Assembly: GCA_017432615.1 (NCBI GenBank)
Contig: JAFRIV010000023.1
Span: forward strand, 1 to 64,000
Direction: 5' to 3'
DNA from: Oscillospiraceae bacterium
GTDB lineage: Bacteria > Bacillota > Clostridia > Oscillospirales > Oscillospiraceae
DNA length: 64,000 nucleotides
Part shown: positions 34,667 through 44,360 of the stretch, piece by piece
Layout: each line of letters opens with the position of its first letter
How positions within the stretch are numbered: position 1 is the first letter of the stretch
The notes under the pieces: model-generated
Told to the model about the DNA's origin: nothing
Database searches by the model: none
What the model saw: only the letters and a program-made list of their open reading frames with translations
Position numbers and translations under genes: made by a program

Positions 34667-37600
34667 ATGAAAGCGGTATTTCGACAGATTTTAATGAACA
34701 AGGAAGCAGCTGCCCTCCCCAATTTACAGGAGAGCGGCAAGCTTCCTGTACTCGTTTCCGGCCTTTCGGCTGTACACAGGGCCAATTTTGCGGCAGCTCT
34801 GGCAGAAGATGCGGGAAAAAAGCTGTTTGTGATTTGCCCCGATGACACTGCGGCGGAAAACTTTGCCGGAGATTTGCGTTCCATGCTTCGGGAAGAAGTA
34901 GCAGTGCTTGGTATGCGGGATTTCATTTTTTATCCCACAGAGGCGGTTTCACGCCAGGCGGAACAGGCCAGGCTTTCAGCCCTTTATGCCGTCGCAAAAG
35001 GGAACGTGAGGCTGTGCGTGGCATCGGTATCCGGCCTGATGCAAAGGACTATTCCGCCTGAAATACTCAAGGATGCAGCTGTGTCTGTACAAAACGGAGA
35101 ATCCGTCTCCCTGGATCTTCTGGTAGAGACATTGCTGAAGTGCGGGTATTCCCGCACAGAACAGGTGGAAGGCCCCGGCCAATTTGCCGTACGAGGCGGA
35201 ATCCTGGACTTTTTCTCTGCTTCCGCCCGGGAACCGGTTCGTCTGGAATTCTGGGGTGATGAAATCGATTCCATGGCGAATTTTGACATTGTTTCTCAAC
35301 GGCGGACCGAACCGCTGGAGCAGTGTACCATTCTTCCTGCGGCGGAAGCCCTCCCCACGCTTACAGCCGGAGGGATCGAGGTTTTCTGCCGGGAACTGGA
35401 CGGGATGGCAGACAGAATCATCAAACGCCGTACCTCCGAAACAGCAGCACGTCTTGCCAACACAATGCGGGCGGATGCTGAAAAGCTTCGCGGAGGCCTT
35501 TCGATGACAGACGGAGACCGCTATCTCCCGTCCATATATCCGCCGGCTACCGGGATAGACTATATTCCCTCAGAGGCAATGGTGTTCCTCGATCAGCCGA
35601 ACCGGTGTGCCGAGCGGGCACGGGAATACAGCAAGCGCCTGGCGGACGAGATTCGTGAGCTGGGGCGCCGTGCACTGGTTGCTGCACAGGAAGACGCTTA
35701 CACTTTACCTTTTGACCGCCTTATAAGAGAATTGGAGGAATTCCCCATTTATATGGCGGATGCCTTTACAGTCGGCAGGAATCCGATTGCGCCGCGCACC
35801 ATGATCAGTATCCCGGCCAAACAGCTTCCCTCCTATGCGGGAAATGCACAGACTGCGGCAGAGGATGCCAGACTGCTTTTAAAATCCGGTTACTCCCTCG
35901 TCGTGCTGGCAGGAGATAGCCGCCGTGCGGATGTACTGTGTACTTATCTGAATGAACATGAGGTGCCGGCGAGCCTTACGGAGGACGAAGAAGCCCTGGC
36001 AGGTCCGGGAAAATGCATCGTTACGGTTGGAGCGGTTTCGGCCGGTATGGAATATCCGGGCATCAAGCTTGCAGTCCTGACAGATGCACAGATCGTCCGC
36101 AAAAAGACCAGATCTGCAAAGCGCAAGCTGCCGGCTGGTCGGCAGAGGATCGAATCCTATTCGGATCTGTCCGTCGGGGATTATGTGGTGCACGAAAACC
36201 ACGGCATCGGGCGGTTTATCGGGATCGTTCGCATGGAAGTGGACGGTTATGAGAAAGATTTTGTCAAGATTGCCTATGCGGGTTCAGATATCCTTTATGT
36301 TCCGGCAACGCAGCTGGATCTTGTGACCAAATATACGGCAGTCACAGAGGAAGCCGGCGTCAGACTCTCCAGAATGGGCGGCGTAGAATGGGAAAAACGC
36401 CGCAGCAGGGCTAAAGGGGCAGCCAAAGATATGGCAAGGCGCCTTATCAGCCTGTATGCGGAACGTCTGCGCACGCCGGGATATGCTTTCGCTCCCGACA
36501 GTGAGTGGCAGCTGGAGTTTGAAGAGAACTTTCCCTATACAGAAACAGACGATCAGCTGCGCTGTGTGGCGGAGATCAAAAAAGATATGGAGGCTTCCGT
36601 CCCGATGGACAGGCTCCTTTGCGGTGATGTAGGATTTGGAAAAACGGAAGTTGCCTTTCGGGCAGTAATGAAGTGCATTTTAGACGGCAGACAGGCTGCC
36701 TTGCTTTGCCCGACGACGGTGCTGGCTCAGCAGCATTATCAGACAGCCCTGCAGCGTTTTTTCGGCTTCCCGATCCATATCGAAGTTCTCAGTCGGTTTA
36801 CCGCCGGACAGAAAACAACAAATGCCCTGAAAGCGATTGCCAACGGTTCCTGTGACTTTGCAATCGGGACGCACCGCCTGCTTTCCAAAGATGTCCAGTT
36901 TAAAAATCTCGGCCTTTTGGTGGTGGATGAGGAGCAGCGTTTTGGGGTAACGCACAAGGAACATATCAAAGAACTATCCCGTGGGGTGGATGTGCTGACG
37001 CTTTCCGCAACACCGATCCCGCGGACTATGAATATGGCAATGTCCGGCATTCGGGACATGTCCAACATCGAAGAACCGCCGGAGGACAGGCAGCCCGTAC
37101 AGACTTTTGTGATGGAGCATGACTGGAACATCCTCGGTGATGCCATGGCGCGGGAATTGCAGCGCGGCGGACAGGTCTACTATCTTCACAACCGTATTGA
37201 TGACATCGAACGGACGGCCCGCAAAATCATGGATCTTCTGGGAGGAGAGGTTTCTGTTGCAGTAGCTCATGGCAGAATGGATAAACAGATGCTTGCCGAT
37301 GTGATGGACCGCGTTGTGAGTGGGGAAGTGCAGGTTCTGGTATGTACTACAATTATTGAAACCGGTATCGATATTCCGAATGTCAATACCCTGATCATTG
37401 AGGATGCTGACAGGCTCGGCCTTGCTCAGCTGCATCAGATCCGCGGCCGTGTCGGCAGGTCTTCCCGTAAGGCAAGTGCTTATCTTACGTTCCGACGGGA
37501 CAAGGTACTTACGGAAGATGCCGAAAAACGCCTGAATGCTATTCGGGATTTTGCTGCATTCGGATCCGGCGTGAAAATTGCTCTGCGCGATCTGGAAATC

Positions 37601-38188
37601 CGAGGGGCAGGCAGCCTCCTGGGAGCAGAGCAGTCCGGGCATATGACGGATGTCGGTTATGATATGTATATGAAGCTGCTCAATGAAGCAGTTCTGGAGG
37701 AGCGTGGGATTGCACCTCCGCCAAAAGCAGAATGTTCTGCAGATCTTGCCGTATCGGCCAATATTCCCGAACGCTATGTGCCGTCTTCTGAACAGCGGAT
37801 GGACATCTATCGGCAGATTGCCATGATCCGAACGGAAGAAGAAGCAGACGATTTGCTGGATGAGTTGATCGATCGATTCGGAGATCCTCCGCCGGCTGTC
37901 AGCACACTGATCCAGGTGGCACTGCTTCGCGGAGAGGCGGGAAAGGCAGGAATAACGGATATCGCACAAAAGCAGGGGTCTCTGCGTTTCACGTTGAAAG
38001 AGTTTGATATGGCACGTGTTTCTGCGCTGTATGCAACGCCTGCCTACAAAGGTCGGCTGAAAGTGGAGGCAGGTTCCAGGCCCTGTTTGAGTTTAAAGAT
38101 CCTTTCCAGGACGCATGTGATCGATGAAGCCCGGAAATTTGTAAAAGAATGGAATTCCATGAAAGAAAAAGAAGGAGAAGCATCATGA
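34667..38188 (+). CDS. mfd: Transcription-repair coupling factor Mfd
   Basis: 1173 residues, full length. It displaces RNA polymerase stalled at lesions and recruits UvrA. Domains in order: UvrB-like module (about 20-400), RNA polymerase interaction domain with YVVHENHGIGRFIGI (about 503-517), SF2 translocase with Walker A GDVGFGKTE (about 652), DEEQRFG (about 752), SATPIPRTM and the helicase C half, then the C-terminal regulatory domain. ATG 34667 has no Shine-Dalgarno and lies at the expected transcription start; the next Met (34694) also lacks one. It overlaps the next gene by four bases. Confidence 0.97.
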   Translation: MKAVFRQILMNKEAAALPNLQESGKLPVLVSGLSAVHRANFAAALAEDAGKKLFVICPDDTAAENFAGDLRSMLREEVAVLGMRDFIFYPTEAVSRQAEQARLSALYAVAKGNVRLCVASVSGLMQRTIPPEILKDAAVSVQNGESVSLDLLVETLLKCGYSRTEQVEGPGQFAVRGGILDFFSASAREPVRLEFWGDEIDSMANFDIVSQRRTEPLEQCTILPAAEALPTLTAGGIEVFCRELDGMADRIIKRRTSETAARLANTMRADAEKLRGGLSMTDGDRYLPSIYPPATGIDYIPSEAMVFLDQPNRCAERAREYSKRLADEIRELGRRALVAAQEDAYTLPFDRLIRELEEFPIYMADAFTVGRNPIAPRTMISIPAKQLPSYAGNAQTAAEDARLLLKSGYSLVVLAGDSRRADVLCTYLNEHEVPASLTEDEEALAGPGKCIVTVGAVSAGMEYPGIKLAVLTDAQIVRKKTRSAKRKLPAGRQRIESYSDLSVGDYVVHENHGIGRFIGIVRMEVDGYEKDFVKIAYAGSDILYVPATQLDLVTKYTAVTEEAGVRLSRMGGVEWEKRRSRAKGAAKDMARRLISLYAERLRTPGYAFAPDSEWQLEFEENFPYTETDDQLRCVAEIKKDMEASVPMDRLLCGDVGFGKTEVAFRAVMKCILDGRQAALLCPTTVLAQQHYQTALQRFFGFPIHIEVLSRFTAGQKTTNALKAIANGSCDFAIGTHRLLSKDVQFKNLGLLVVDEEQRFGVTHKEHIKELSRGVDVLTLSATPIPRTMNMAMSGIRDMSNIEEPPEDRQPVQTFVMEHDWNILGDAMARELQRGGQVYYLHNRIDDIERTARKIMDLLGGEVSVAVAHGRMDKQMLADVMDRVVSGEVQVLVCTTIIETGIDIPNVNTLIIEDADRLGLAQLHQIRGRVGRSSRKASAYLTFRRDKVLTEDAEKRLNAIRDFAAFGSGVKIALRDLEIRGAGSLLGAEQSGHMTDVGYDMYMKLLNEAVLEERGIAPPPKAECSADLAVSANIPERYVPSSEQRMDIYRQIAMIRTEEEADDLLDELIDRFGDPPPAVSTLIQVALLRGEAGKAGITDIAQKQGSLRFTLKEFDMARVSALYATPAYKGRLKVEAGSRPCLSLKILSRTHVIDEARKFVKEWNSMKEKEGEAS

Positions 38189-38928
38189 AAAAAATCGTTT
38201 CCCTTGTACTGCTGATCTGCCTGCTCTTCACAGGTTTTATCAGCTACCGGCAGGTGCTCGCCGTCAAAGCGGAGCGTGAAGCTGCTGCATCTTCCGATGA
38301 AGCCGAGATCATACCTGTAGAGGTGGCACTGGTGGACAGAGAAGCACTGCTTGCATCACATGCACCGGACGAGGTGGTTGCTACAGTTGACGGGAAGGAG
38401 ATCCGCTGGGATGAGTATTATTATTTCTACAGCAGTTTTATAGAAGAAGTTGAACATATTTTTACTTATTTCGGTGCATACGGGTATTCCCTCACCTGGG
38501 AAGACGAATATGAAGAAGGCATGCTTTTCTCTGAAGTGCCGCCGGTAAATGCGGAGGGCTCAATTTGCCAGTATACGGCAATAGAAGCACTTGCACAGGA
38601 AAAGGGTATTACTCTTTCTGAAGAGACAGAAGAGGAACTTCGTGCTCAGACTGCTGCAGATGCGGAAAGATACTGCGGGGAAGGAGCAACGGAGGAACAG
38701 TTGGAAGCATATCTTGCCGAGATCTATCTGCCGCTTTCGGTATACCGCCAGATGCTGCGCACCAATGCACTTTACCGCCAGGAACTGAGCGACCTCTTCG
38801 GCGGGGCTTCTGATGACGGCAGCAATGAAGCTGCTCTCAGCGCAGCACTTCAGGAATGTCTGCGGGAGGTTCAATTTGCTTATGCCGACGGGTTCAGCCT
38901 TCCGGATATTCGGGATTATGTCGGCTGA
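38185..38928 (+). CDS. Exported SurA-N-like protein without a PPIase domain
   Basis: 247 residues. An N-terminal signal/anchor (IVSLVLLICLLFTGFISY) is followed by a short charged linker and a region like the SurA/PrsA N-terminal chaperone domain (VVATVDGKEIRWDEYYYFYSSF, then helical ALAQEKGITLSEETEEELRAQ). Firmicutes often carry a parvulin-type foldase gene next to mfd; here no PpiC rotamase domain follows. ATG 38185 has GAAGGAGAAG upstream and overlaps the mfd stop. It is probably an extracytoplasmic chaperone-like or structural protein; function not proven. Confidence 0.65.
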   Translation: MKKIVSLVLLICLLFTGFISYRQVLAVKAEREAAASSDEAEIIPVEVALVDREALLASHAPDEVVATVDGKEIRWDEYYYFYSSFIEEVEHIFTYFGAYGYSLTWEDEYEEGMLFSEVPPVNAEGSICQYTAIEALAQEKGITLSEETEEELRAQTAADAERYCGEGATEEQLEAYLAEIYLPLSVYRQMLRTNALYRQELSDLFGGASDDGSNEAALSAALQECLREVQFAYADGFSLPDIRDYVG

Positions 38929-39670
38929 TTTTTCCCGTACGGAAAGACTTATCGGCAGGGAAGCGATGGACCTGCTGGCACAGGCACGGGTTGCCGTGTT
39001 TGGCCTCGGCGGAGTGGGCGGATTTGCGGTGGAGGCATTGGCTCGCAGCGGTATCGGCGCATTGGATCTGATCGATGATGATGTTGTCAGCTCAAGCAAT
39101 GTCAACCGGCAGATCCTGGCTACAGGAAAAACGATTGGCCGGGCGAAAACGGATGTGGCTGCCGAACGTGTAGCAGAGATCAATCCGGAATGCAGCGTGA
39201 GAACACACAGGACCTTTTATTTGCCTGAGACAGCAAATCAATTTGATTTTTCCGAGTATGACTATGTTGTGGATGCCATTGACACTGTAACCGGAAAGAT
39301 CCAACTCGTGCTGGCGGCAAAAGCGGCCGGAGTACCGATTATCAGCGCCATGGGAGCGGGCAATAAACTGGATGCCGCAGCTTTTGAAGTGGCAGATATC
39401 TCTGAAACCGATGTCTGCCCGTTGGCGCGTGTGATGCGAAAGGAACTTCGGCGGCGCGGAATAGAACACCTGAAGGTGGTCTACTCCCGGGAGAAACCGA
39501 TTACGCCAAAGAGTGATCTCTCTTTCCTGCCGTCAGACGGGGCTGTCGGGAGCCATGATAAAACACGGCGGAGTATTCCGGGATCCGTGGCCTTTGTTCC
39601 TTCGGTAGCAGGCCTGCTTCTTGCGGGAGAAGTGATTAAAGATCTGATCAAAAAGGAGAATTCCCAATGA
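38918..39670 (+). CDS. tcdA: tRNA threonylcarbamoyladenosine dehydratase (TcdA/CsdL)
   Basis: 250 residues, ThiF/E1-like fold. Nucleotide motif AVFGLGGVGGFAVEALARSG is near residues 25-44; DDDVVSSSNVNRQ, with the conserved Asp and Arg, follows; KPITPKSDLSF and GSVAFVPSVAGLLLAGEVI are TcdA-like C-terminal segments. TcdA cyclises t6A37 in tRNAs using ATP. ATG 38918 lies 11 bases inside the previous gene; longer in-frame versions fall deeper within that gene. It overlaps xth by four bases. Confidence 0.9.
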   Translation: MSADFSRTERLIGREAMDLLAQARVAVFGLGGVGGFAVEALARSGIGALDLIDDDVVSSSNVNRQILATGKTIGRAKTDVAAERVAEINPECSVRTHRTFYLPETANQFDFSEYDYVVDAIDTVTGKIQLVLAAKAAGVPIISAMGAGNKLDAAAFEVADISETDVCPLARVMRKELRRRGIEHLKVVYSREKPITPKSDLSFLPSDGAVGSHDKTRRSIPGSVAFVPSVAGLLLAGEVIKDLIKKENSQ

Positions 39671-40422
39671 AAAAGTTTATTTCCTGGAATGTCAATGGTC
39701 TCAGAGCCTGTATGGGAAAATGTTTTTCTGAATCCTTTCAGGAATTGAATGCGGATATTTTCTGCCTGCAGGAGACCAAATTGCAGGAAGGGCAGATTGC
39801 ACTGGAACTGCCCGGATATCATCAGTTCTGGAATTATGCAGAGAAAAAAGGATACTCCGGCACCGCGGTTTTCACGAGGGAAGAACCGCTGCAAGTCACA
39901 TACGGCATAGGGATCGATGAGCATGACCATGAAGGGCGTGTAATCACCCTGGAGTTTCCCGAGTATTATTTTTCCACTGTTTATGTACCAAACTCTCAGC
40001 AGGACCTGAAACGGCTGTCTTATCGGATGCGCTGGGAGGATGATTTTCTCCGATATCTGAAAAACCTGGAGACACACAAACCGGTGGTTTTTTGCGGAGA
40101 TCTGAATGTAGCGCATCAGGAGATCGACCTGAAAAATCCGAAGACCAATCATCACAATGCCGGGTTTACGGATGAAGAGCGAGAAAAGTTCAGCCGTTTG
40201 CTCAACGCGGGTTTTGTGGATACCTTCCGTTATTTTTATCCGGAGCAGACGGATATTTACTCCTGGTGGAGTTATCGTTTCCATGCCAGGGAAAACAATG
40301 CCGGGTGGCGTATTGATTACTTTATTGTAAGTGAAAGCCTGGCACCGCGCCTTGCCGCGGCAAAGATCCACACGGAGATTACCGGATCAGACCATTGCCC
40401 GGTCGAACTTGATCTCGTTTGA
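39667..40422 (+). CDS. xth: Exodeoxyribonuclease III (AP endonuclease)
   Basis: 251 residues. Cuts DNA at abasic sites. Metal and catalytic motifs: WNVNGLRA (Asn8), LQETK (Glu36), GDLNVAH near 138-144, and the C-terminal GSDHCPVELDL with the catalytic Asp-His pair. RBS AAAAGGAG is ahead of ATG 39667. It is the last gene of the mfd operon, followed by a terminator. Confidence 0.95.
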   Translation: MKKFISWNVNGLRACMGKCFSESFQELNADIFCLQETKLQEGQIALELPGYHQFWNYAEKKGYSGTAVFTREEPLQVTYGIGIDEHDHEGRVITLEFPEYYFSTVYVPNSQQDLKRLSYRMRWEDDFLRYLKNLETHKPVVFCGDLNVAHQEIDLKNPKTNHHNAGFTDEEREKFSRLLNAGFVDTFRYFYPEQTDIYSWWSYRFHARENNAGWRIDYFIVSESLAPRLAAAKIHTEITGSDHCPVELDLV

Positions 40423-40449
40423 AGGGAGTTCAGGGGTCGGAAATATGGA

Positions 40450-40487
40450 AAACGGCTTGCGTCAATGAAAACGCAAACCGTTTTTTA
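40450..40487. terminator. Bidirectional terminator between xth and the GltD-like gene
   Basis: AACGG-C-TTGCG pairs with CGCAA-A-CCGTT with one mismatch, followed by TTTTTT on the plus strand; on the minus strand the stem is followed by TTTTCC. Confidence 0.8.
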
Positions 40488-40529
40488 TATTATATTGGGA
40501 TCAATTTCGGATAACAGACGAAGAAATAT

Positions 40530-41834
40530 TCAGGAGAGGACCTGTTCAGCCAGAACGGAGACATCGATAGGCTGCACTACAGGAACATCGGCATATTCCG
40601 ACGGCTCCGGCATCGGGAGTGTCTGCATATAGGCGTGCATGGTTTCTGCCACCCGTTTGCCGTTGGCAACGGCTTCTACGACTGTGCGGGCACCATGGGC
40701 AATATCCCCTGCCGCAAAGACGCCCGGCCGGGATGTCCGTCCGTCTTCATCTGCAATCAGCAGGCCGGAAGGCTGTGTGCCGATATTGCGGGTGCTTTGC
40801 ATGATGCTGCTCCCTAACTCCTGGCTGACGGCGACGATTACACCGGTGCAGGGATAGAGCTTTTCCGAATGAGGGATCGGATGGATCTTCCCCTCTTCAT
40901 CAACTTCATTATCCGCAAAAACCACACCGTCATCGCGAATTTCCACCGGGCTTTTCAGCATCTCAAAGGTTACGCCTTCCAATTGCGCATAACTGGCTTC
41001 ATATTGACTGGCAGCAATTTTATCCCGCCTGTTGAAGACGGTCACATACCGGGCTCCCTGCCGGATCGCAGTGCGAGCGCAGTCCATCGCCGAATTTCCG
41101 GAGCCGATGACGATAATGCGTTCTCCGAGATGAAATGCCTTGGGAGAAGCGAGATAGTTGATGGCAAAGGCTACATGGCCGAGACTTTCCCCCTTGATAT
41201 GCAGAGACCGGGGTTTCCACAACCCGGCGCCGACGAATACACTCTGGTATCCGTCCCGAAACAGATCATCAATGGTAATGGATCCGCCGATGGTTGTGTT
41301 GGGACGGAATTGAATGCCTTTGAGCTCCAGATGACGATAGGCGAAATCATCCAGGACTGCATCTGGCAGACGAAAATCCGGAATGCCGTATCGCATAACA
41401 CCGCCGATTTTGTCCTTGCTGTCGAATATGGTAACACTGTATCCGTAGCGGGCAAGGATGACCGCAATTGTCAAACCTGCCGGGCCGGCTCCGATGATAG
41501 CGACTTTTCTCCCGTTGGAGGGTGCGGGACCATTTACCATCTGGTTGGCATAGGTTGTGGAGATATAATTCTCAATGATCGAGAAATGCACCGGAACGCC
41601 CTTTAAGCCGCGGATGCAGTGGCCTTCACACTGCTTTTCGTGGTTGCACACCAGCGAACAGACTGTAGTCAGGGGATTGTTTTCAAAAAGCATCCATCCG
41701 GCCTCATTGAGTTTGCCGGCCTTCAGCAGCCGGATCACTTCCGGAATGTTGGTATGGATCGGACAGCCTTCCCGGCAGTTCGGCTTCTTGCAGCCGAGAC
41801 AGCGATTGGCCTCTTCCATTACGTGCAGTGCCAT
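40530..41834 (-). CDS. GltD-like NAD(P)H-dependent FAD/Fe-S oxidoreductase
   Basis: 434 residues. The N-terminal Fe-S domain has CLGCKKPNCREGCPIHTNIP and CSLVCNHEKQCEGHC, as in glutamate synthase small subunit and dihydropyrimidine dehydrogenase. An FAD site VAIIGAGPAGLTIAVILA follows at about 110, an NAD(P) site VIGSGNSAMDCARTA at about 245, and a C-terminal GVFAAGDIAHG. Such subunits pass electrons from NAD(P)H to a partner enzyme. No glutamate synthase large subunit or other obvious partner gene is adjacent, so the electron acceptor is unknown. Confidence 0.85.
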   Translation of the reverse strand: MALHVMEEANRCLGCKKPNCREGCPIHTNIPEVIRLLKAGKLNEAGWMLFENNPLTTVCSLVCNHEKQCEGHCIRGLKGVPVHFSIIENYISTTYANQMVNGPAPSNGRKVAIIGAGPAGLTIAVILARYGYSVTIFDSKDKIGGVMRYGIPDFRLPDAVLDDFAYRHLELKGIQFRPNTTIGGSITIDDLFRDGYQSVFVGAGLWKPRSLHIKGESLGHVAFAINYLASPKAFHLGERIIVIGSGNSAMDCARTAIRQGARYVTVFNRRDKIAASQYEASYAQLEGVTFEMLKSPVEIRDDGVVFADNEVDEEGKIHPIPHSEKLYPCTGVIVAVSQELGSSIMQSTRNIGTQPSGLLIADEDGRTSRPGVFAAGDIAHGARTVVEAVANGKRVAETMHAYMQTLPMPEPSEYADVPVVQPIDVSVLAEQVLS

Positions 41835-41905
41835 AGTGCGTCTCCTTTTTTGAAAGAACGGATTCCTTCCTCCGGGATTCGTCGGAAAGGTTCTGTATAT
41901 CAGGA

Positions 41906-41934
41906 ATTTTATACCGTTTAATCCATTTTGTCGA
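41906..41934 (-). promoter_or_regulatory. Promoter of the GltD-like gene
   Basis: Minus strand: TCGACA (41929-41934), a 17-bp spacer, TAAAAT (41906-41911). Confidence 0.5.
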
Positions 41935-42040
41935 GAGGAACTTTTCTCTTTTCTGAAAACCTCTTTCTTTTTGCAAAGAGAAATGCTATATTGTTATGAG
42001 ATACGAAATCTCAACACCAATGAAAAAGGAGGCTTCAGCC

Positions 42041-43114
42041 ATGGAAGATACAGGCATATCCCGGGAATCGAAATTTATTACATTCGGAGAAATCATGCTC
42101 CGCCTGACGCCGCCCAATTATGAAAAGATCCGTGCTGCTACCAGCTTTGAAGTCAGTTATGGCGGCAGTGAGGCAAATATTGCTCTGGCCCTGGCAAATC
42201 TCGGCATTGACAGCACATTCTTTTCTGTCGTGCCGAACAACAGCCTCGGCAAAAGTGCCGTACGGATGCTGCGCAGCAATGATGTGCACTGTTCACCGGT
42301 GATTCTCAGCACCAAAGAAGAAACGCCCACGCACCGTCTCGGCACCTATTATCTTGAAACGGGTTACGGGATACGCTCCAGCAAAGTGACGTATGACCGC
42401 AAACACAGCGCTATCACGGAGTATGATTTCAGTATGGTTGACCTGGATCATCTGCTGGACGGTTTCGGTTGGCTGCATTTAAGCGGCATCACCCCTGCGT
42501 TATCTGCAAGCTGTGCTGATTTTATACTGAAATGCCTGATAAAAGCCAAAGAAAAAGGACTGACGGTCAGCTTTGACGGGAATTTTCGTTCCAAACTCTG
42601 GAGCTGGGAGGCGGCAAGGGATTACTGCACACAATGCCTGCCCTATGTGGATGTACTGCTCGGCATCGAGCCGTATCATCTCTGGATCGATGAAAATGAT
42701 CCCTCAAAGGGAGACTGGAAGGACGGGATCCCACTCCAGCCGTCCTATGAGCAGCAGGACGAGATCTTTCAGGCGTTCGTGCAGCGGTATCCCAATATCA
42801 AATGCATTGCCCGTCATGTACGATATGTCCATTCCGGCAGCGAAAACAGTCTGATGGCGTATATGTGGTATCGGAACCATACCTTTGAAAGCCGCCTTTT
42901 TACCTTTAACATTCTGGACCGCGTGGGGGGAGGAGACGCTTTCGCAAGCGGGCTGATCTATGCCATTATGAAGGGCTATAAACCGATGGAAATGATCAAT
43001 TTCGCCGTGGCCAGCAGTGTGATCAAACATACAATCCACGGAGACGGGAATATCACAGACGACGTGGAAAGCATCCGGAATCTGATGAATATGAATTACG
43101 ATATCAAGCGGTGA
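42041..43114 (+). CDS. 2-keto-3-deoxygluconate kinase-like PfkB protein
   Basis: 357 residues. FGEIMLRLTPP at the N-terminus and FEVSYGGSEANIALALANLG are characteristic of KDG kinases; SFDGNFRSKLW and the ATP-site RVGGGDAFASGLIYAI near residue 298, with catalytic Asp, complete the fold. It would phosphorylate 2-keto-3-deoxygluconate for cleavage by KDPG aldolase, which is not encoded here. ATG 42041 follows AAGGAGG by ten bases; upstream Met codons overlap or lack a ribosome binding site. It faces the minus-strand radical enzyme cluster. TTGCAA at 41971 with TTATGA at 41994 is a possible promoter. Confidence 0.85.
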   Translation: MEDTGISRESKFITFGEIMLRLTPPNYEKIRAATSFEVSYGGSEANIALALANLGIDSTFFSVVPNNSLGKSAVRMLRSNDVHCSPVILSTKEETPTHRLGTYYLETGYGIRSSKVTYDRKHSAITEYDFSMVDLDHLLDGFGWLHLSGITPALSASCADFILKCLIKAKEKGLTVSFDGNFRSKLWSWEAARDYCTQCLPYVDVLLGIEPYHLWIDENDPSKGDWKDGIPLQPSYEQQDEIFQAFVQRYPNIKCIARHVRYVHSGSENSLMAYMWYRNHTFESRLFTFNILDRVGGGDAFASGLIYAIMKGYKPMEMINFAVASSVIKHTIHGDGNITDDVESIRNLMNMNYDIKR

Positions 43115-43179
43115 AGCAGGGAGTATTCCTGTAACATGCAGGGTTGTGGTAATTTTATTGTTGAATCGTTACTGGAGAT

Positions 43180-43211
43180 AAAAAAGAGGCAGCCGCCAAT
43201 GGCTGTCTCTT
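43180..43211 (-). terminator. Terminator after the Gfo/Idh/MocA gene
   Basis: AGAGGCAGCC (43185-43194) pairs with GGCTGTCTCT (43201-43210) with one G-T pair; the minus strand continues with a TTTTTTT run. It may also stop the converging kinase transcript. Confidence 0.8.
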
Positions 43212-43220
43212 TCTGAATTC

Positions 43221-44261
43221 TTAGTATTTTACTGCGGTTCCGGTCTTGGCACTTTCATAAATGCATCGGATCAGATGAACTGCGCGCAAGGCTTCTTCAC
43301 CGGAAATAGACGGTTTGGTTTCATTTATAACAGATCTGGCAAAATCTGCAAAAGCTCGGATATGACCTATAGTACTGATTGCCTTTGGATCGCTTGCTCC
43401 GCCTGGCGAGGTGGATCCGGAAAATCTGGTACGGATATCCGCATCTTCCGGCCTTTCCTCGGCAAATTCCCATTTGGTGATGGAGTCCTCCTCCAGAACT
43501 GCCTGCCCTTTGGAGCCGCAGATCTCCAGCCGTTTTAAACTCCCGGGATAAGAACCGGTTGTACCTTCAATAATGCCGAGAGCACCGTTTTTAAAGCGAA
43601 GCGCAGCTGCGGCGGCATCTTCCACCTCGATGCGGTCATGAGCAAGAGTTGCAGTAAATCCGCTTACCTCCACTGGATCGCCGACAAGGAAAAGCAGCAG
43701 ATCAATAGCGTGGATCCCCTGATTCATCAGAACACCGCCGCCATCTACAGCCCAGGTTCCCCTCCATGCACCGCTGTCATAGTATTCCTGCGTGCGGAAC
43801 CATTTGAATTGAGCATCAGCAAGAGTGATTGTTCCAAAACGCCCTTCATCAATGGCTTTTTTCAACAGCAGCGGGGCATCCTGGAAACGACTCTGGAAAA
43901 CACCGCCAAGGCGGACATGGTGCGCCTCTGCCTCTTTGATCAGTTGCGCAATACGTTCTTCGGTTATTTCCATCGGCTTTTCAATCAAAACGTGTTTTCC
44001 TGCACGAATTGCAGCCAGTGCCGGATCAAGGTGATAACCGGAGGGCGTCGTTATGCTCACCGCCTTGATTTCAGGATCTGACAGCATTTCTTCCAGGGAG
44101 TAATAAGCCCTGCAATTGTGATCGTCTGCCCAGCGATCTGCTTTACCCGGATCACGGTGATATCCTCCCACCAGATAACAGTCGCTCTGGTTTTGAAGAG
44201 CAAAGGCATGAGTCTTTGAAATAGAACCCAGTCCGACAATACCAAATCCTATTTTTTCCAC
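43221..44261 (-). CDS. Gfo/Idh/MocA-family sugar oxidoreductase
   Basis: 346 residues. An N-terminal Rossmann domain with GFGIVGLGSISKTHA and the signature EKP (HVLIEKPMEI, Lys in the active site) precedes the C-terminal beta-sheet domain, which has WAVDGGGVLMNQGIHAIDLL. The family oxidises or epimerises sugars, inositols and sugar acids with NAD(P). The start is GTG 44261 after AAAGGAGG; a longer frame back to 44312 lacks a binding site. It is the last gene on the minus strand of the radical enzyme cluster and probably belongs to it. Substrate unknown. Confidence 0.88.
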   Translation of the reverse strand: MEKIGFGIVGLGSISKTHAFALQNQSDCYLVGGYHRDPGKADRWADDHNCRAYYSLEEMLSDPEIKAVSITTPSGYHLDPALAAIRAGKHVLIEKPMEITEERIAQLIKEAEAHHVRLGGVFQSRFQDAPLLLKKAIDEGRFGTITLADAQFKWFRTQEYYDSGAWRGTWAVDGGGVLMNQGIHAIDLLLFLVGDPVEVSGFTATLAHDRIEVEDAAAAALRFKNGALGIIEGTTGSYPGSLKRLEICGSKGQAVLEEDSITKWEFAEERPEDADIRTRFSGSTSPGGASDPKAISTIGHIRAFADFARSVINETKPSISGEEALRAVHLIRCIYESAKTGTAVKY

Positions 44262-44360
44262 AGGAACCTCCTTTTGTGCTATCAGTATGTTGCAAGCATG
44301 CGGAATATACATGAACCGAACACTTCCGGTTTTAAGGAAGAGCCTTCTTTAGACAGTTTT

